A stretch of DNA of 64,000 nt from Planctomycetota bacterium (lineage in GTDB: Bacteria; Planctomycetota; JAJSAM01; JAJVHW01). A model generated the notes under the pieces. The model worked only from the letters and a program-made list of their open reading frames with translations, searched no databases and had not been told where the DNA came from. The position numbers and the translations under genes are program-made. Position 1 is the first letter of the stretch; every line of letters begins with the position of its first letter. This document shows, one piece after another, positions 1 to 8,520 of this stretch. The DNA is taken from assembly GCA_021776825.1 (NCBI GenBank), contig JAJFFG010000050.1, positions 248,001-312,000 of the forward strand, written 5' to 3'.

Positions 1-2
1 CG

Positions 3-407
3 GAGACTCCTTTCCACGAGATCGTGGCTCCGATCCGCGACCGGGTCGACGGACTCTCCGTCCTCGGTGGAGCGCTGGACCGCGGCGGTATCTGTACGTA
101 CGAGGTCGCTGCGCACTGGTCGCTCTACGTCGAGAACTACCCATGGGGCGTCTCGCTGAACGTCGTCACGCCGCTTGCACCGGATCGCACCCGCGTGACG
201 TTCACGCCCTTCGTCGCGATCCCTGAACTGCGTGACAGCGGGGCCGGGGCCGGGCTCGATCTGGTGGAGGCTCAGGACGAGCGCATCGTCGAGCAGGTGC
301 AGCGCGGAGTGGTCTCCCGACTGGCTCGCCAGGGGCGACTGGTCCCGGGCGCCGAAAAGGGAATCGAATCGTTCCGCGAAGTCCTTCGGGCCTCACTCCG
401 CGTCTGA
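3..407 (+). CDS. Rieske-type ring-hydroxylating oxygenase alpha subunit, C-terminal part
   Basis: The reading frame is open to the left edge, so the true start lies outside the window; 134 residues are visible. The segment around 'HWSLYVENYPWGVSLNVV' followed by 'PLAPDRTRVTF' and a tail with 'DERIVEQVQRGVVSRL' matches the C-terminal catalytic (SRPBCC fold) domain of Rieske non-haem iron oxygenase alpha subunits, including the part that follows the iron ligands. The Rieske cluster domain itself would be upstream. Members hydroxylate aromatic rings or demethylate choline- and carnitine-like substrates; the substrate cannot be told from this fragment. It ends 42 bases before the helicase gene on the same strand. 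Confidence 0.75.
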   Translation, partial: ETPFHEIVAPIRDRVDGLSVLGGALDRGGICTYEVAAHWSLYVENYPWGVSLNVVTPLAPDRTRVTFTPFVAIPELRDSGAGAGLDLVEAQDERIVEQVQRGVVSRLARQGRLVPGAEKGIESFREVLRASLRV

Positions 408-449
408 GCCCCTCGCCGCTATCCTTCCGGGCCCGACAGCGGGAACACC

Positions 450-3400
450 ATGCCCCTACCCGCACAGTTGGTCGCCATGTTCCCGCGCGCTGCGCGCAAG
501 AGTGCGAGGACCCTCGTCTCCGCCGGCGCCGTCGCGGTCTGGCGTATGACCGAGGCGACCGTCGAGGCGACCGTCCACGACGACGGCAGTCACGAGGCGA
601 GTGCGGATCTCGAGCAGAGTGACTCACCCCAACTTGCGTGCTCGTGCGGCGACTTCGAGCGTTGGGGACCGTGCCGCCACATCTGGGCGACGTTGGTCGA
701 GGCGGATCGGCGTGGCCTGCCTGTGCTTCGGGCGCGTGATGGCGAGGCTCGCAGCCGGTCGCGACGCCCGGATGACTGGGAGGAACGCCTCCGATCGCTG
801 CGGGACGACTTCGACGAGAACGCGGGCGAGGCGGCTCGCCGGCCGGCCGTACGCCTCCGGCAGGACGTCGAGGTCCTGTACGTCGTTGACGTGCCGCGCG
901 CGCGTCGCACCGGGTCGCTCGCGCTGAACGTCTACGTGCGGCGGAGACTGAAGAGCGGTCGGTGGGGCACGATGCGCAGTTTCGCGGCTGCCGTTGACGA
1001 GGGGTTCTCCCTGACGGACGGGCATGACCGGGTCGCGTACGCGTCTCTGTGCGGCGGTGCCGCTGGGGTGACGTGGCCCGAGGCGTTCGTCCTGCCTCGC
1101 GAGAGCGCTGCGCTGGCGCTTCCGCTGCTCTGCGCCACCGGTCGCCTCTACCTCGACGAGCCGGGGAGCACCGGCGCGGAGCCGCTGCACCTCGACGCCG
1201 AGAGCGACTGGACGTTCGGGCTCGCGGCCGAGCGCGGTGAGGACCGTCGCACGACGCTGCGTGGCGTGCTCTCCCGCGCGGACGAGCGCTTGGCCCTCGA
1301 GGACGCCGCGCTCGTCGTTCCCGACGGATGGGTGGTGGTGGGTAGCGCCGTCGGCGCGGTCGACACCGGCGGGCTAGAACCGGCGCTGCGCGCGCTGCTC
1401 GTCGAGGGGCCACTGACGTTCCCGACCGACGAGGAGGCGGCGGCGTTGGAACTGCTGCTGGAGTTGCCCGTCGTTCCGCGCATCGATGGGCTCGACCCCG
1501 GCCTCGAGGAACTCATCGTTCCCGAGCCGGTACTGGTGGCTCGTACTGAGATCGATGGAGCGGGGCTCGTCGCTTGCGCGCTGTCGTTCCGCTACGGCGG
1601 CGCGAGCGTGTCACTCCGCACTCGCGCTGCGGTCCTGCTCGACGGCGAGGGGCGGCGACGTATCCCCCGCGATCGAGTTCGCGAGGATGCCGCCCTCACC
1701 GAGCTGTTGGCGCCTCCCGGCGCCACGCCCGCACCCCCAGGTGACGAGTCCGATGTCCTCGTCCCGGCCACGGCGCTGCGCGGGATCGTCCCGCGACTGC
1801 TCGCCTCGGGCTGGCAGGTCGAGATCGCGGGCAAGATGCATCGTCAGCCAGGTCGCTTCCGCGGCACGGTGGCGTCCGGCATCGACTGGTTCGGGCTCGA
1901 TGGATCGCTGGAGTTCGACGGCGAATCGGCCCCCCTGCCCGACGTCCTGAAGGCGCTGCGCTCCGGTCAGACCTCGGTGGTCCTCGCCGACGGGTCGGTC
2001 GGACTGCTGCCCGACGACTGGATGCGGCGGTGGTCGCTGCTCTCCGCTCTCGGTACGGCCGATGACGACACGCTCCGGTTCGGGCGTCACCAGGGCTGGG
2101 TCCTGGACGCCCTGCTCGGCGAGCGTGAGGGCGTCGAATTCGACACCGACTTCCAGGCCTATCGCGCGCGTTTGAAGGAGTTCGACGGGATCCGAGAGAT
2201 CCACGAGCCCGAGACGTTCCAAGGCGTGTTGCGTGGCTATCAGCGCGAGGGACTCGGCTGGTTCGAGTTCCTGCGTGACTTCGACTGCGGCGGCTGTCTC
2301 GCCGATGACATGGGTCTCGGCAAGACCGTGCAGGTGCTCGCCATGATCCAGGCGCGCCGGGACGCGGGCGAGGCGAAGGGACCCTCGCTCGTCGTTGCCC
2401 CGCGCTCCGTCGTCTTCAACTGGGTCGACGAGGCGGCGCGCTTCACGCCCGGGCTCCGCGTCCTCGAATACACCGGGACGACGCGGAAGCGGCTGCAGCC
2501 CGAGTTCGACGAGACGGACATCATCGTCACGACGTACGGCGTACTGCGGCGCGACATCGCCGAACTGAGCGCACGCGAGTTCGACTACGCCATCCTCGAC
2601 GAGTCGCAGGCGGTGAAGAACCACGCGAGCCAGTCGTCGCGCGCGGCGCGGGCTCTGCGGTCCCACCATCGTCTCGCGTTGTCCGGGACGCCGCTGGAGA
2701 ACCACGTCGAGGAGCTGTGGTCGCTCTTCGAGTTCCTCAATCCCGGCATGCTCGGGCGCTCGACCGCCTTCCGGCGCGCACTTCAGGGAAGCAAGACCGG
2801 CAACGACGACGCCGACGGGCGGCGGCTCCTTGCGCGTGCGCTACGCCCGTTCCTGCTGCGGCGCACCAAGGAAGAGGTGGCGCGCGATCTGCCTCCGAAG
2901 ACGGAGCAGACGCTGCACTGCGAGATGCCTCCCAAGCAGCGACGCACGTATCGCGAGCTCCAGGAGCACTACCGCCGGACCTTGCTCGGCGGAGGGGCCG
3001 GAGGGCGTGCCGACGGTCGCGTCGAGGGCTCGCGCATGCACGTCCTGGAGGCGCTGCTGCGACTCCGTCAGGCGGCGTGCCATCCGGGACTCCTCGACGT
3101 CACCCGACGCGACGAGCCGACCGCCAAGCTGGATGCACTGCTCCCGCTTCTCGAAGAGGTCGTCGCCGAGGGCCACAAGGCGCTCGTGTTCAGCCAGTTC
3201 ACGTCTCTGCTCTCGATCGTGCACGAGCATCTCGACCGCGCAGGCCTGGTCTACGAGGTGCTCGACGGCTCGACGCGGGATCGCAAGGCGCGTGTGCAGC
3301 GCTTCCAGACCGACCCGGATTGCAGCGTGTTCGTGATCAGCCTGAAGGCCGGTGGCCTCGGACTCAACCTGACCGCGGCGGACTACGTGTTCATTCTGGA

Positions 3401-3626
3401 TCCCTGGTGGAATCCGGCGGCAGAGACACAGGCCATAGACCGCACGTACCGAATCGGGCAAACTCGGCGTGTCATGGCATACCGACTCATCTGCAGCGAC
3501 ACCGTCGAGCAGAAGATCGTCGAACTGCAGCAGCAGAAGCGGGACCTCGCGAACGCGATCCTGACCCATGACAACGCCGTACTCCGCGACCTCACGTCCG
3601 CCGATCTGGAACTGCTTCTCGCGTGA
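450..3626 (+). CDS. SWIM zinc-finger SNF2/Rad54-like helicase
   Basis: The 1058-residue product has an N-terminal SWIM zinc finger (C64, C66, C75, H77), a long middle region, and a complete SNF2 ATPase in its C-terminal half. Motif I (MGLGKT) is near residue 620, motif II is DESQ near 718 rather than the usual DEAQ/DEAH, motif III is SGTPLEN near 750, and helicase C ends with the arginine-finger motif 'DRTYRIGQTRR' near 1000. Bacterial SNF2 proteins of this type (RapA/HepA-like and YqhH-like) are ATP-driven translocases that remodel DNA-bound proteins; the exact target is unknown. It overlaps the next gene by one base, so the two are probably cotranscribed. Confidence 0.9.
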   Translation: MPLPAQLVAMFPRAARKSARTLVSAGAVAVWRMTEATVEATVHDDGSHEASADLEQSDSPQLACSCGDFERWGPCRHIWATLVEADRRGLPVLRARDGEARSRSRRPDDWEERLRSLRDDFDENAGEAARRPAVRLRQDVEVLYVVDVPRARRTGSLALNVYVRRRLKSGRWGTMRSFAAAVDEGFSLTDGHDRVAYASLCGGAAGVTWPEAFVLPRESAALALPLLCATGRLYLDEPGSTGAEPLHLDAESDWTFGLAAERGEDRRTTLRGVLSRADERLALEDAALVVPDGWVVVGSAVGAVDTGGLEPALRALLVEGPLTFPTDEEAAALELLLELPVVPRIDGLDPGLEELIVPEPVLVARTEIDGAGLVACALSFRYGGASVSLRTRAAVLLDGEGRRRIPRDRVREDAALTELLAPPGATPAPPGDESDVLVPATALRGIVPRLLASGWQVEIAGKMHRQPGRFRGTVASGIDWFGLDGSLEFDGESAPLPDVLKALRSGQTSVVLADGSVGLLPDDWMRRWSLLSALGTADDDTLRFGRHQGWVLDALLGEREGVEFDTDFQAYRARLKEFDGIREIHEPETFQGVLRGYQREGLGWFEFLRDFDCGGCLADDMGLGKTVQVLAMIQARRDAGEAKGPSLVVAPRSVVFNWVDEAARFTPGLRVLEYTGTTRKRLQPEFDETDIIVTTYGVLRRDIAELSAREFDYAILDESQAVKNHASQSSRAARALRSHHRLALSGTPLENHVEELWSLFEFLNPGMLGRSTAFRRALQGSKTGNDDADGRRLLARALRPFLLRRTKEEVARDLPPKTEQTLHCEMPPKQRRTYRELQEHYRRTLLGGGAGGRADGRVEGSRMHVLEALLRLRQAACHPGLLDVTRRDEPTAKLDALLPLLEEVVAEGHKALVFSQFTSLLSIVHEHLDRAGLVYEVLDGSTRDRKARVQRFQTDPDCSVFVISLKAGGLGLNLTAADYVFILDPWWNPAAETQAIDRTYRIGQTRRVMAYRLICSDTVEQKIVELQQQKRDLANAILTHDNAVLRDLTSADLELLLA

Positions 3627-4333
3627 TGGTCGAGTGCGCCACCGTGACCGTCCTCGTGGTCGAGGATGATCCGGAGACCGCCTCGGTCCTGAGTCAGCTC
3701 GTCGATGGCCAAGGCTGGGAGTCACGGATCGCCACCACGGCCGCCGACGCGGCTGCGGCACTCGAGAGCAAGGTCCCGGACCTCGTCCTGCTGGACGTGG
3801 TGCTTCCGGACGGGGACGGCCGTGACATCTGCCGCGCGTGGCGCGACGCGGGAATCTCCGTGCCCGTGCTCTTCGTCACCGGGCTCACCGGACCGGACGA
3901 GGCGATCGCAGCGTTCGAGGCCGGCGGCGACGGATTTGTGTCGAAGCCGTTTCATGTCGACGTGCTCTGCGCTCACGTGCGCGCGCTGCTGCGGCGTCGT
4001 CCCGACAGTCGCTCGCCGCAGCTCACGTACGCCGACCTGCAGCTCGACGTTCCGGCTCGGAAGGTGGTTCGGGCGGGGAAGCCAGTGCGCCTCTCCGAGC
4101 GCGAGTTCCAGCTCCTGGCCTACATGGTGCAGCACTCGGAGCGCGTGGTCTCACGCGGCGAGATCACGGTCCGTGTCTGGGACATGGAGACGCCCCCGAC
4201 GAGCAACGTCGTGGACGTCTGCGTGTGGAGCCTGCGGCGGAAGATCGATCAGAGCTTCGACGAGCCGCTCATCCACACGGTGAAGGGTCTCGGGTACCGC
4301 CTCGGACTCGCGCAGGCCGAAGACGACCTCTGA
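3626..4333 (+). CDS. OmpR/PhoB-family response regulator
   Basis: Two domains are visible. A receiver domain (about residues 7-120) has the acidic pair in 'VVEDDPE', the phospho-acceptor D57 in 'LLDVVLPDGDG' and a conserved Lys in 'VSKPF'. A winged-helix DNA-binding domain (about 135-230) has 'LSEREFQLLAYM' and ends in 'HTVKGLGYRL'. The ATG at 3626 shares one base with the helicase stop codon; a GTG three bases upstream is a possible alternative. No cognate histidine kinase adjoins it. The hybrid kinase at 8517 is the nearest sensor but has its own receiver and HPt domains, so pairing is uncertain. Confidence 0.92.
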   Translation: MVECATVTVLVVEDDPETASVLSQLVDGQGWESRIATTAADAAAALESKVPDLVLLDVVLPDGDGRDICRAWRDAGISVPVLFVTGLTGPDEAIAAFEAGGDGFVSKPFHVDVLCAHVRALLRRRPDSRSPQLTYADLQLDVPARKVVRAGKPVRLSEREFQLLAYMVQHSERVVSRGEITVRVWDMETPPTSNVVDVCVWSLRRKIDQSFDEPLIHTVKGLGYRLGLAQAEDDL

Positions 4334-4372
4334 CAGCGTCCGGACCGGGGCGGAGATCCCGATCCCGGAACT

Positions 4373-4406
4373 CCCAGCCGAGAGATCCCAGCCGAGAGAT
4401 CCCAGC
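4373..4406 (+). repeat. 14-base tandem repeat, about 2.4 copies
   Basis: The unit CCCAGCCGAGAGAT is repeated twice perfectly and begins a third time. It lies between two convergent genes, where a transcription end would be expected. No hairpin with a T-tract is obvious. Confidence 0.6.
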
Positions 4407-4427
4407 TCAGGGGGGATCAGCGGTCGA

Positions 4428-6767
4428 CTACCCGATCCCGACGAGTCGTTCCCGCGCTCGCAAGATCGCTCGCACTCGGGTGCGTAGGCGCGCCGGCGGA
4501 ACGGGCTTCTGCAGATAGTCGTCCGCGCCGGCTTCGAGGCTGGCCTCTTCCATGATCTCGTCGCGAGAGCCCGTCAGCATCACGATCGGGAGCGCCGCTG
4601 TGACCAGATCCGAGCGGAGTGCCTGGATCACCTCGACTCCGGTGAGGCCCGGCATCATCTGATCGACGACGAGCACGTCGGGGACCTCGATCGCGATCGC
4701 GTCGAGGGCCGCCTGTCCACAGTCGACCTCCACGACGCGGGGGAACTCCGCCTCGAGTGCCCGCGCTGCGGTGCGGCGCGAGACGGGATCGTCGTCGCAG
4801 ACGATGGCGACCGGTCGCACGGGCTGCTGGGGTGCGGCCTCTCCGCAGTGGGGGCAGAAACTCCAATCCGCCGCGCGCTCCGCCTGACAGTTCGCGCAAA
4901 GCCCTGCGGCGGAGCGGCGCAGCACCTCCTCCGGCGATGGTGGAACTCTCTGCTGGCTCACGGTCGCTGTCGGCGTGGCCGTGGCGTCCGTCTCGGCGCC
5001 GGTCGCAGCGCCGGTCTCAGCGCCGCGCATCTCGCCGGCGGCGACACGGAGCACCTCGTCGGGTGTGGTCAGCCCCTGCGCGACCTTCGAGAGACCGGAC
5101 TGGACGAGCAGACGCGTTCCATCCTTGCGTGACTGCTCGAGCAACGCGCCATCCGCTGCGCCCGATGCGATGAGGGCCGACATCGACGGTGTGACGGCGA
5201 CCAGCTCGACCAACGCGGTTCGGCCCCGGTACCCCGTTCCCCGGCATGCCGGGCAGCCGGCCGCGGTACGTCCGAGCACCGGCTCGCCGCGGAAGTCCGC
5301 GCCGAGCGGGAGCAACACCGCGGACTCGTACGTGTGATCCGTCGCGCAGTCGGCGCAGAGTGTTCGGGCCAGCCGTTGGGCCATGACCCCGAGCAGGCAG
5401 CCCGCCACCAAGGTCGGATCTGCACCGAGATCGAGCAGTCGTGGGATCGCGCCGACCGCGTCGTTCGTGTGGAGCGTCGAGAGCACGAGGTGTCCCGTCA
5501 TCGCCGCCTGCAGACAGACGTTCGCCGTCTCGGCGTCGCGGATCTCGCCGACGAGAACGACGTCCGGGTCCTGGCGCAGGATGCTCCGCAGCGCCTTGGC
5601 GAACGTCATCCCGATCTTCGTCCGAACGGGCACGTGCACGATGCCTGGGAACTGGTACTCCACCGGATCCTCGACAGTGACGATGTTGCGGCTCGGGTCG
5701 CGCAGCTCGAGCAGCGAGGCGTAGAGCGTCGACGTCTTGCCGGACCCGGTGGGGCCCGTCATCAGCACCAGGCCGTTTGGCCGGTGCAGCATCTCGCGCC
5801 ACTGGGCGAGCACGTCGGCGTCGATACCACACGCGTTCAGGTCGAACGTCGCCGTCGTCGCATCGAGGATGCGGATGACCGCCTTCTCACCGAAGTAACA
5901 GGGCAACGTCGACACGCGCAGGTCGTACGCCTGCCCCGCACACGAGACCTTGGCGCGTCCGTCCTGCGGCATGCGGGTCTCGATGATGTCCAGCCCCGCG
6001 ACGATCTTCAGGCGCGAGACGACCGACGAGGCCGTCGAGACGGGAACGGCGAGCACCTCGCGGAGGAGTCCATCGATGCGGAACCGAATACGGAGCGCAT
6101 CCTTCTCCGGCTCGATGTGCACGTCACTGGCGCCGTGTCGGATCGCGTCGGCGAGGACGAGGTTCAACAGGCGCACGGCCGGGCCGTCCTGGTCGTTCGC
6201 CTGATCGAGCTCCATGGAACCGACGGAGCTGTCGTCCACGTCGCCGTCGGCCTCGAGCATCACGTCGTCGCCGATGACCGCGGCGTTCTTCAGCAGATCG
6301 TGCAGTGCCTCCTCTCCGGCACGTGCCGAGCGCATGGCACGCCGCACGTCGCTTGGCTTGGCGAAGAGCGCGCGCACCGGCATGCCGACCTGCTGCGCGA
6401 GCTCGTCCAGCGCCAGCACCTGGAGCGGATCTCCGGTTGCGACGACCAGTTCTCCGTCTTCTTCGCGGAGGGGGAGGAGCCCCAGTCGCTGTGCTGTCTC
6501 TGCCGGGACGAGTCCTTGTACTCCCGGATCTGGTAGCAGCTCGGATGCCTCGAGCACGCTCCGTCCGGTCACCGCGGCGAGTGCCGCGACCAGCTCGTCC
6601 TCGTCGACCGCCTCCTGCTCGAGAAGCACCTCGACGAGAGGTCGCTTGGCTCCGCGCTGTCGCGCCTTGGCTGCGTCGAGCGCCTCGATGCTCACCACGC
6701 CGCGGGCGACGAGCACGGTCTCGATCCGGTTCAGTCGGCGCTGTGTCGGCTGCACGTCGGCGGTCAT
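4428..6767 (-). CDS. PilB/GspE-type ATPase with C-terminal zinc ribbon and receiver domain
   Basis: This is the motor ATPase for type IV pilus or type II secretion assembly. It carries a GspE/PilB N-terminal domain (about residues 20-150), a Walker A motif GPTGSGKT near 337, 'EIRDAETANVCLQAAMTGH' with the following HT(L)HTND-type box, and the tetracysteine zinc site (CADC near 470, CPACRGTGYRGR near 504). A second zinc ribbon (CANC...CPHCGE, about 622-642) and a full receiver domain (about 652-770, with the DDD pocket, phospho-acceptor in 'VVDQMMPG' near 698, and 'QKPV') then follow. Family members normally end soon after the tetracysteine domain at about 560-600 residues, so this is a fusion. 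It is divergent from the pilin genes at 6932. Confidence 0.92.
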   Translation of the reverse strand: MTADVQPTQRRLNRIETVLVARGVVSIEALDAAKARQRGAKRPLVEVLLEQEAVDEDELVAALAAVTGRSVLEASELLPDPGVQGLVPAETAQRLGLLPLREEDGELVVATGDPLQVLALDELAQQVGMPVRALFAKPSDVRRAMRSARAGEEALHDLLKNAAVIGDDVMLEADGDVDDSSVGSMELDQANDQDGPAVRLLNLVLADAIRHGASDVHIEPEKDALRIRFRIDGLLREVLAVPVSTASSVVSRLKIVAGLDIIETRMPQDGRAKVSCAGQAYDLRVSTLPCYFGEKAVIRILDATTATFDLNACGIDADVLAQWREMLHRPNGLVLMTGPTGSGKTSTLYASLLELRDPSRNIVTVEDPVEYQFPGIVHVPVRTKIGMTFAKALRSILRQDPDVVLVGEIRDAETANVCLQAAMTGHLVLSTLHTNDAVGAIPRLLDLGADPTLVAGCLLGVMAQRLARTLCADCATDHTYESAVLLPLGADFRGEPVLGRTAAGCPACRGTGYRGRTALVELVAVTPSMSALIASGAADGALLEQSRKDGTRLLVQSGLSKVAQGLTTPDEVLRVAAGEMRGAETGAATGAETDATATPTATVSQQRVPPSPEEVLRRSAAGLCANCQAERAADWSFCPHCGEAAPQQPVRPVAIVCDDDPVSRRTAARALEAEFPRVVEVDCGQAALDAIAIEVPDVLVVDQMMPGLTGVEVIQALRSDLVTAALPIVMLTGSRDEIMEEASLEAGADDYLQKPVPPARLRTRVRAILRARERLVGIG

Positions 6768-6931
6768 GGCGTTCCTCGATTCGGGCGGTGTCTCTCGCTG
6801 CTAGTGATTCGGCACGCGACGAGTCCAGCCCAAGTGAGGAGCGACTAATGAACGCCCTCATGCGTCAACCGGTCCCTGCTAGACGCCGATCTTCCGAGAG
6901 CACCCGAACGGGGAACTGCAGGGAGGACGCG

Positions 6932-7579
6932 ATGACGAGCGAGGTAGCGCTGCGCTGTGCCGCAGACGACGGACGCACGGCCGTTGACGTGTGTGTCGTG
7001 TGCGACCGGCCCGCCTGCCGCGAGTGCGCCGGGGACGAAGCAGAGGGCGAGTTTCGATGCCGAGACTGTGCCTATGCGATCGCTCTCGGTCAGGTTGACG
7101 AGCAACACGCGTTGCGCGCCGCTGCGGCGGATGTGGAGGCTGAAGGCCCTGGCGCCCTTCGGACGTACGGCGCCCGAATCGCGCTCGTTGCTGCGGTCGT
7201 CGTGCTCTGCGGCTGGACCGGTCCGGGGGTCGCAGCGACGCTCGCCAAGGCACGTCCGTACGCGATCGGCCCGGTCGGAGACCCGGGGGAGGCGACCGAC
7301 CTGGACGACGCGGTGCGTGCCCTCTGGCAGGTCCGGGGGGGCCTGCAGGTCTACGCTGCGGCGAACGAGGGCCGCGTGCCGTCGTCGCTCTCGGAACTCA
7401 CGGACGTGCCGACCTCGTGCGGAGGCTGCGGCGGGACGTGGGCCTTCGAACGGACGAGCGAGCACTCGTATCGCATTGCGTGCCCGGCCCCGCGCCGGCA
7501 CGACCGCACGGGGGTGTTCCTCAATGACGTAGTCGGACCGCCTCAGGTCACGTTGGACGACACAGGAGGTGGACGATGA
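6932..7579 (+). CDS. B-box-like zinc-finger membrane protein with pseudopilin-like head
   Basis: The start ATG is preceded by a good ribosome site (GGGAGG, about 8 bases upstream); in-frame upstream codons overlap the divergent pilB promoter and are rejected. The 215-residue product has a Cys-rich N-terminus (CVVC...CREC...CRDC, about residues 21-50) like the B-box fingers found at the start of some bacterial membrane proteins. A single transmembrane helix (about 92-112) follows, then an outer domain beginning 'DDAVRALWQVRGGLQVY' with 'GRVPSSLSEL' and paired cysteines. That last part resembles a GspG-type pseudopilin head, but there is no prepilin leader. Its stop overlaps the pilin start by four bases (ATGA), implying translational coupling. 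Confidence 0.75.
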   Translation: MTSEVALRCAADDGRTAVDVCVVCDRPACRECAGDEAEGEFRCRDCAYAIALGQVDEQHALRAAAADVEAEGPGALRTYGARIALVAAVVVLCGWTGPGVAATLAKARPYAIGPVGDPGEATDLDDAVRALWQVRGGLQVYAAANEGRVPSSLSELTDVPTSCGGCGGTWAFERTSEHSYRIACPAPRRHDRTGVFLNDVVGPPQVTLDDTGGGR

Positions 7580-8520
7580 CCCCCAGATCACGGCGGCGCA
7601 GCGCCGGCTTCACGCTGGTCGAACTCATGATCGTCGTCGCCGTCATTGCGATCCTCAGCGGCCTGTTCGTGCAGAACGCTCAGTCCGCGGTGGAAGAGAC
7701 GAGGGCGATCGCCTGTGAGCGGAACCGCGTCCTGCTCGAGGACATGGAGAAGCATCTCGACCACGACCTCGGTCGCCCGAGTGTCTCGATTCACGAGCTG
7801 GTGGACGAGGGGTACGTCAACAAGGCCGTCTGCCCGCGCGGTGGCGTGCTCACGTGGACAGTCGAGGACCCGACTCTCAACTACGCGCACCAGGCGCTGG
7901 TGTGCTCGCTGCACGGTGAGAAGACTCGGATACGCAAGTGGCTGAAGGGCATGGCCGTTTCCGACGACCCGACCTTCGACCTCGCGTCGAACTTCGACGG
8001 CACGACCGCGGACGGCTGGTCCCAAGCGCGGGGGAAGTACTGGCAGGTCGTCGACGGGAAGTACCGCGCCGGCTCGCTTGCCCTGAACCGGAGTGGCCAC
8101 CATCAGTCGTTCTCCGGTGACGCGGCGTGGACGGACTACGAGCTCACGGGTAAGGCCAAACTGAACAAGGGCAACGGCTACGGCTTCTACTTCCGCACGG
8201 ACGTCTCGAACCCCAAGAAGATCGACGGCTACGTGCTCACGTACGAGCCGAACAACTCGCGCGGTTCCCTGGTCATCCGCAAGGTCACCAACGGTCGCAA
8301 CAGCCGCCCGATCGCCAAGGTGAAGGTCGGTCGGAAGGGCTGGGTCGGCACGGAGAAGGAGTTCCGGGTCGACGTCTCGGGCGACACGTTCACGGCGTAC
8401 GTGGACGGCGAGAAGATGCTGACCGCAACCGACTCAACGTACTCGTCCGGAGGTGTGGGACTGCGCTCGATGAACAAGAGCGTCACCGACTTCGACGACG
8501 TGAAGGTGAAGACGAAGTGA
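7576..8520 (+). CDS. Type IV pilin-like protein fused to a concanavalin-like domain
   Basis: The N-terminus is a textbook type III (prepilin) signal: basic residues, then GFTLVELMIVVAVIAILSG with the Gly-Phe cleavage site and Glu+5. A short pilin region follows, with 'CPRGGVLTW' and 'CSLHG', the paired-cysteine ending common in planctomycete pilins. The remaining half (about residues 138-314: NFDGTTADGW, YGFYFRTD, FRVDVSGDTFTAYVDGEKM) resembles a LamG/DUF1080 jelly-roll domain, often carbohydrate-binding. The whole is 314 residues, about twice a normal pilin. It overlaps both neighbours by four bases. Adhesive or substrate-sensing pilin is an inference. Confidence 0.82.
   Translation: MTPRSRRRSAGFTLVELMIVVAVIAILSGLFVQNAQSAVEETRAIACERNRVLLEDMEKHLDHDLGRPSVSIHELVDEGYVNKAVCPRGGVLTWTVEDPTLNYAHQALVCSLHGEKTRIRKWLKGMAVSDDPTFDLASNFDGTTADGWSQARGKYWQVVDGKYRAGSLALNRSGHHQSFSGDAAWTDYELTGKAKLNKGNGYGFYFRTDVSNPKKIDGYVLTYEPNNSRGSLVIRKVTNGRNSRPIAKVKVGRKGWVGTEKEFRVDVSGDTFTAYVDGEKMLTATDSTYSSGGVGLRSMNKSVTDFDDVKVKTK

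Noticed and set aside
202-1413. 403-residue Arg-rich frame on the - strand
   Set aside because: Composition (almost half Arg/Ala/Pro) and overlap with the helicase gene mark it as a shadow.
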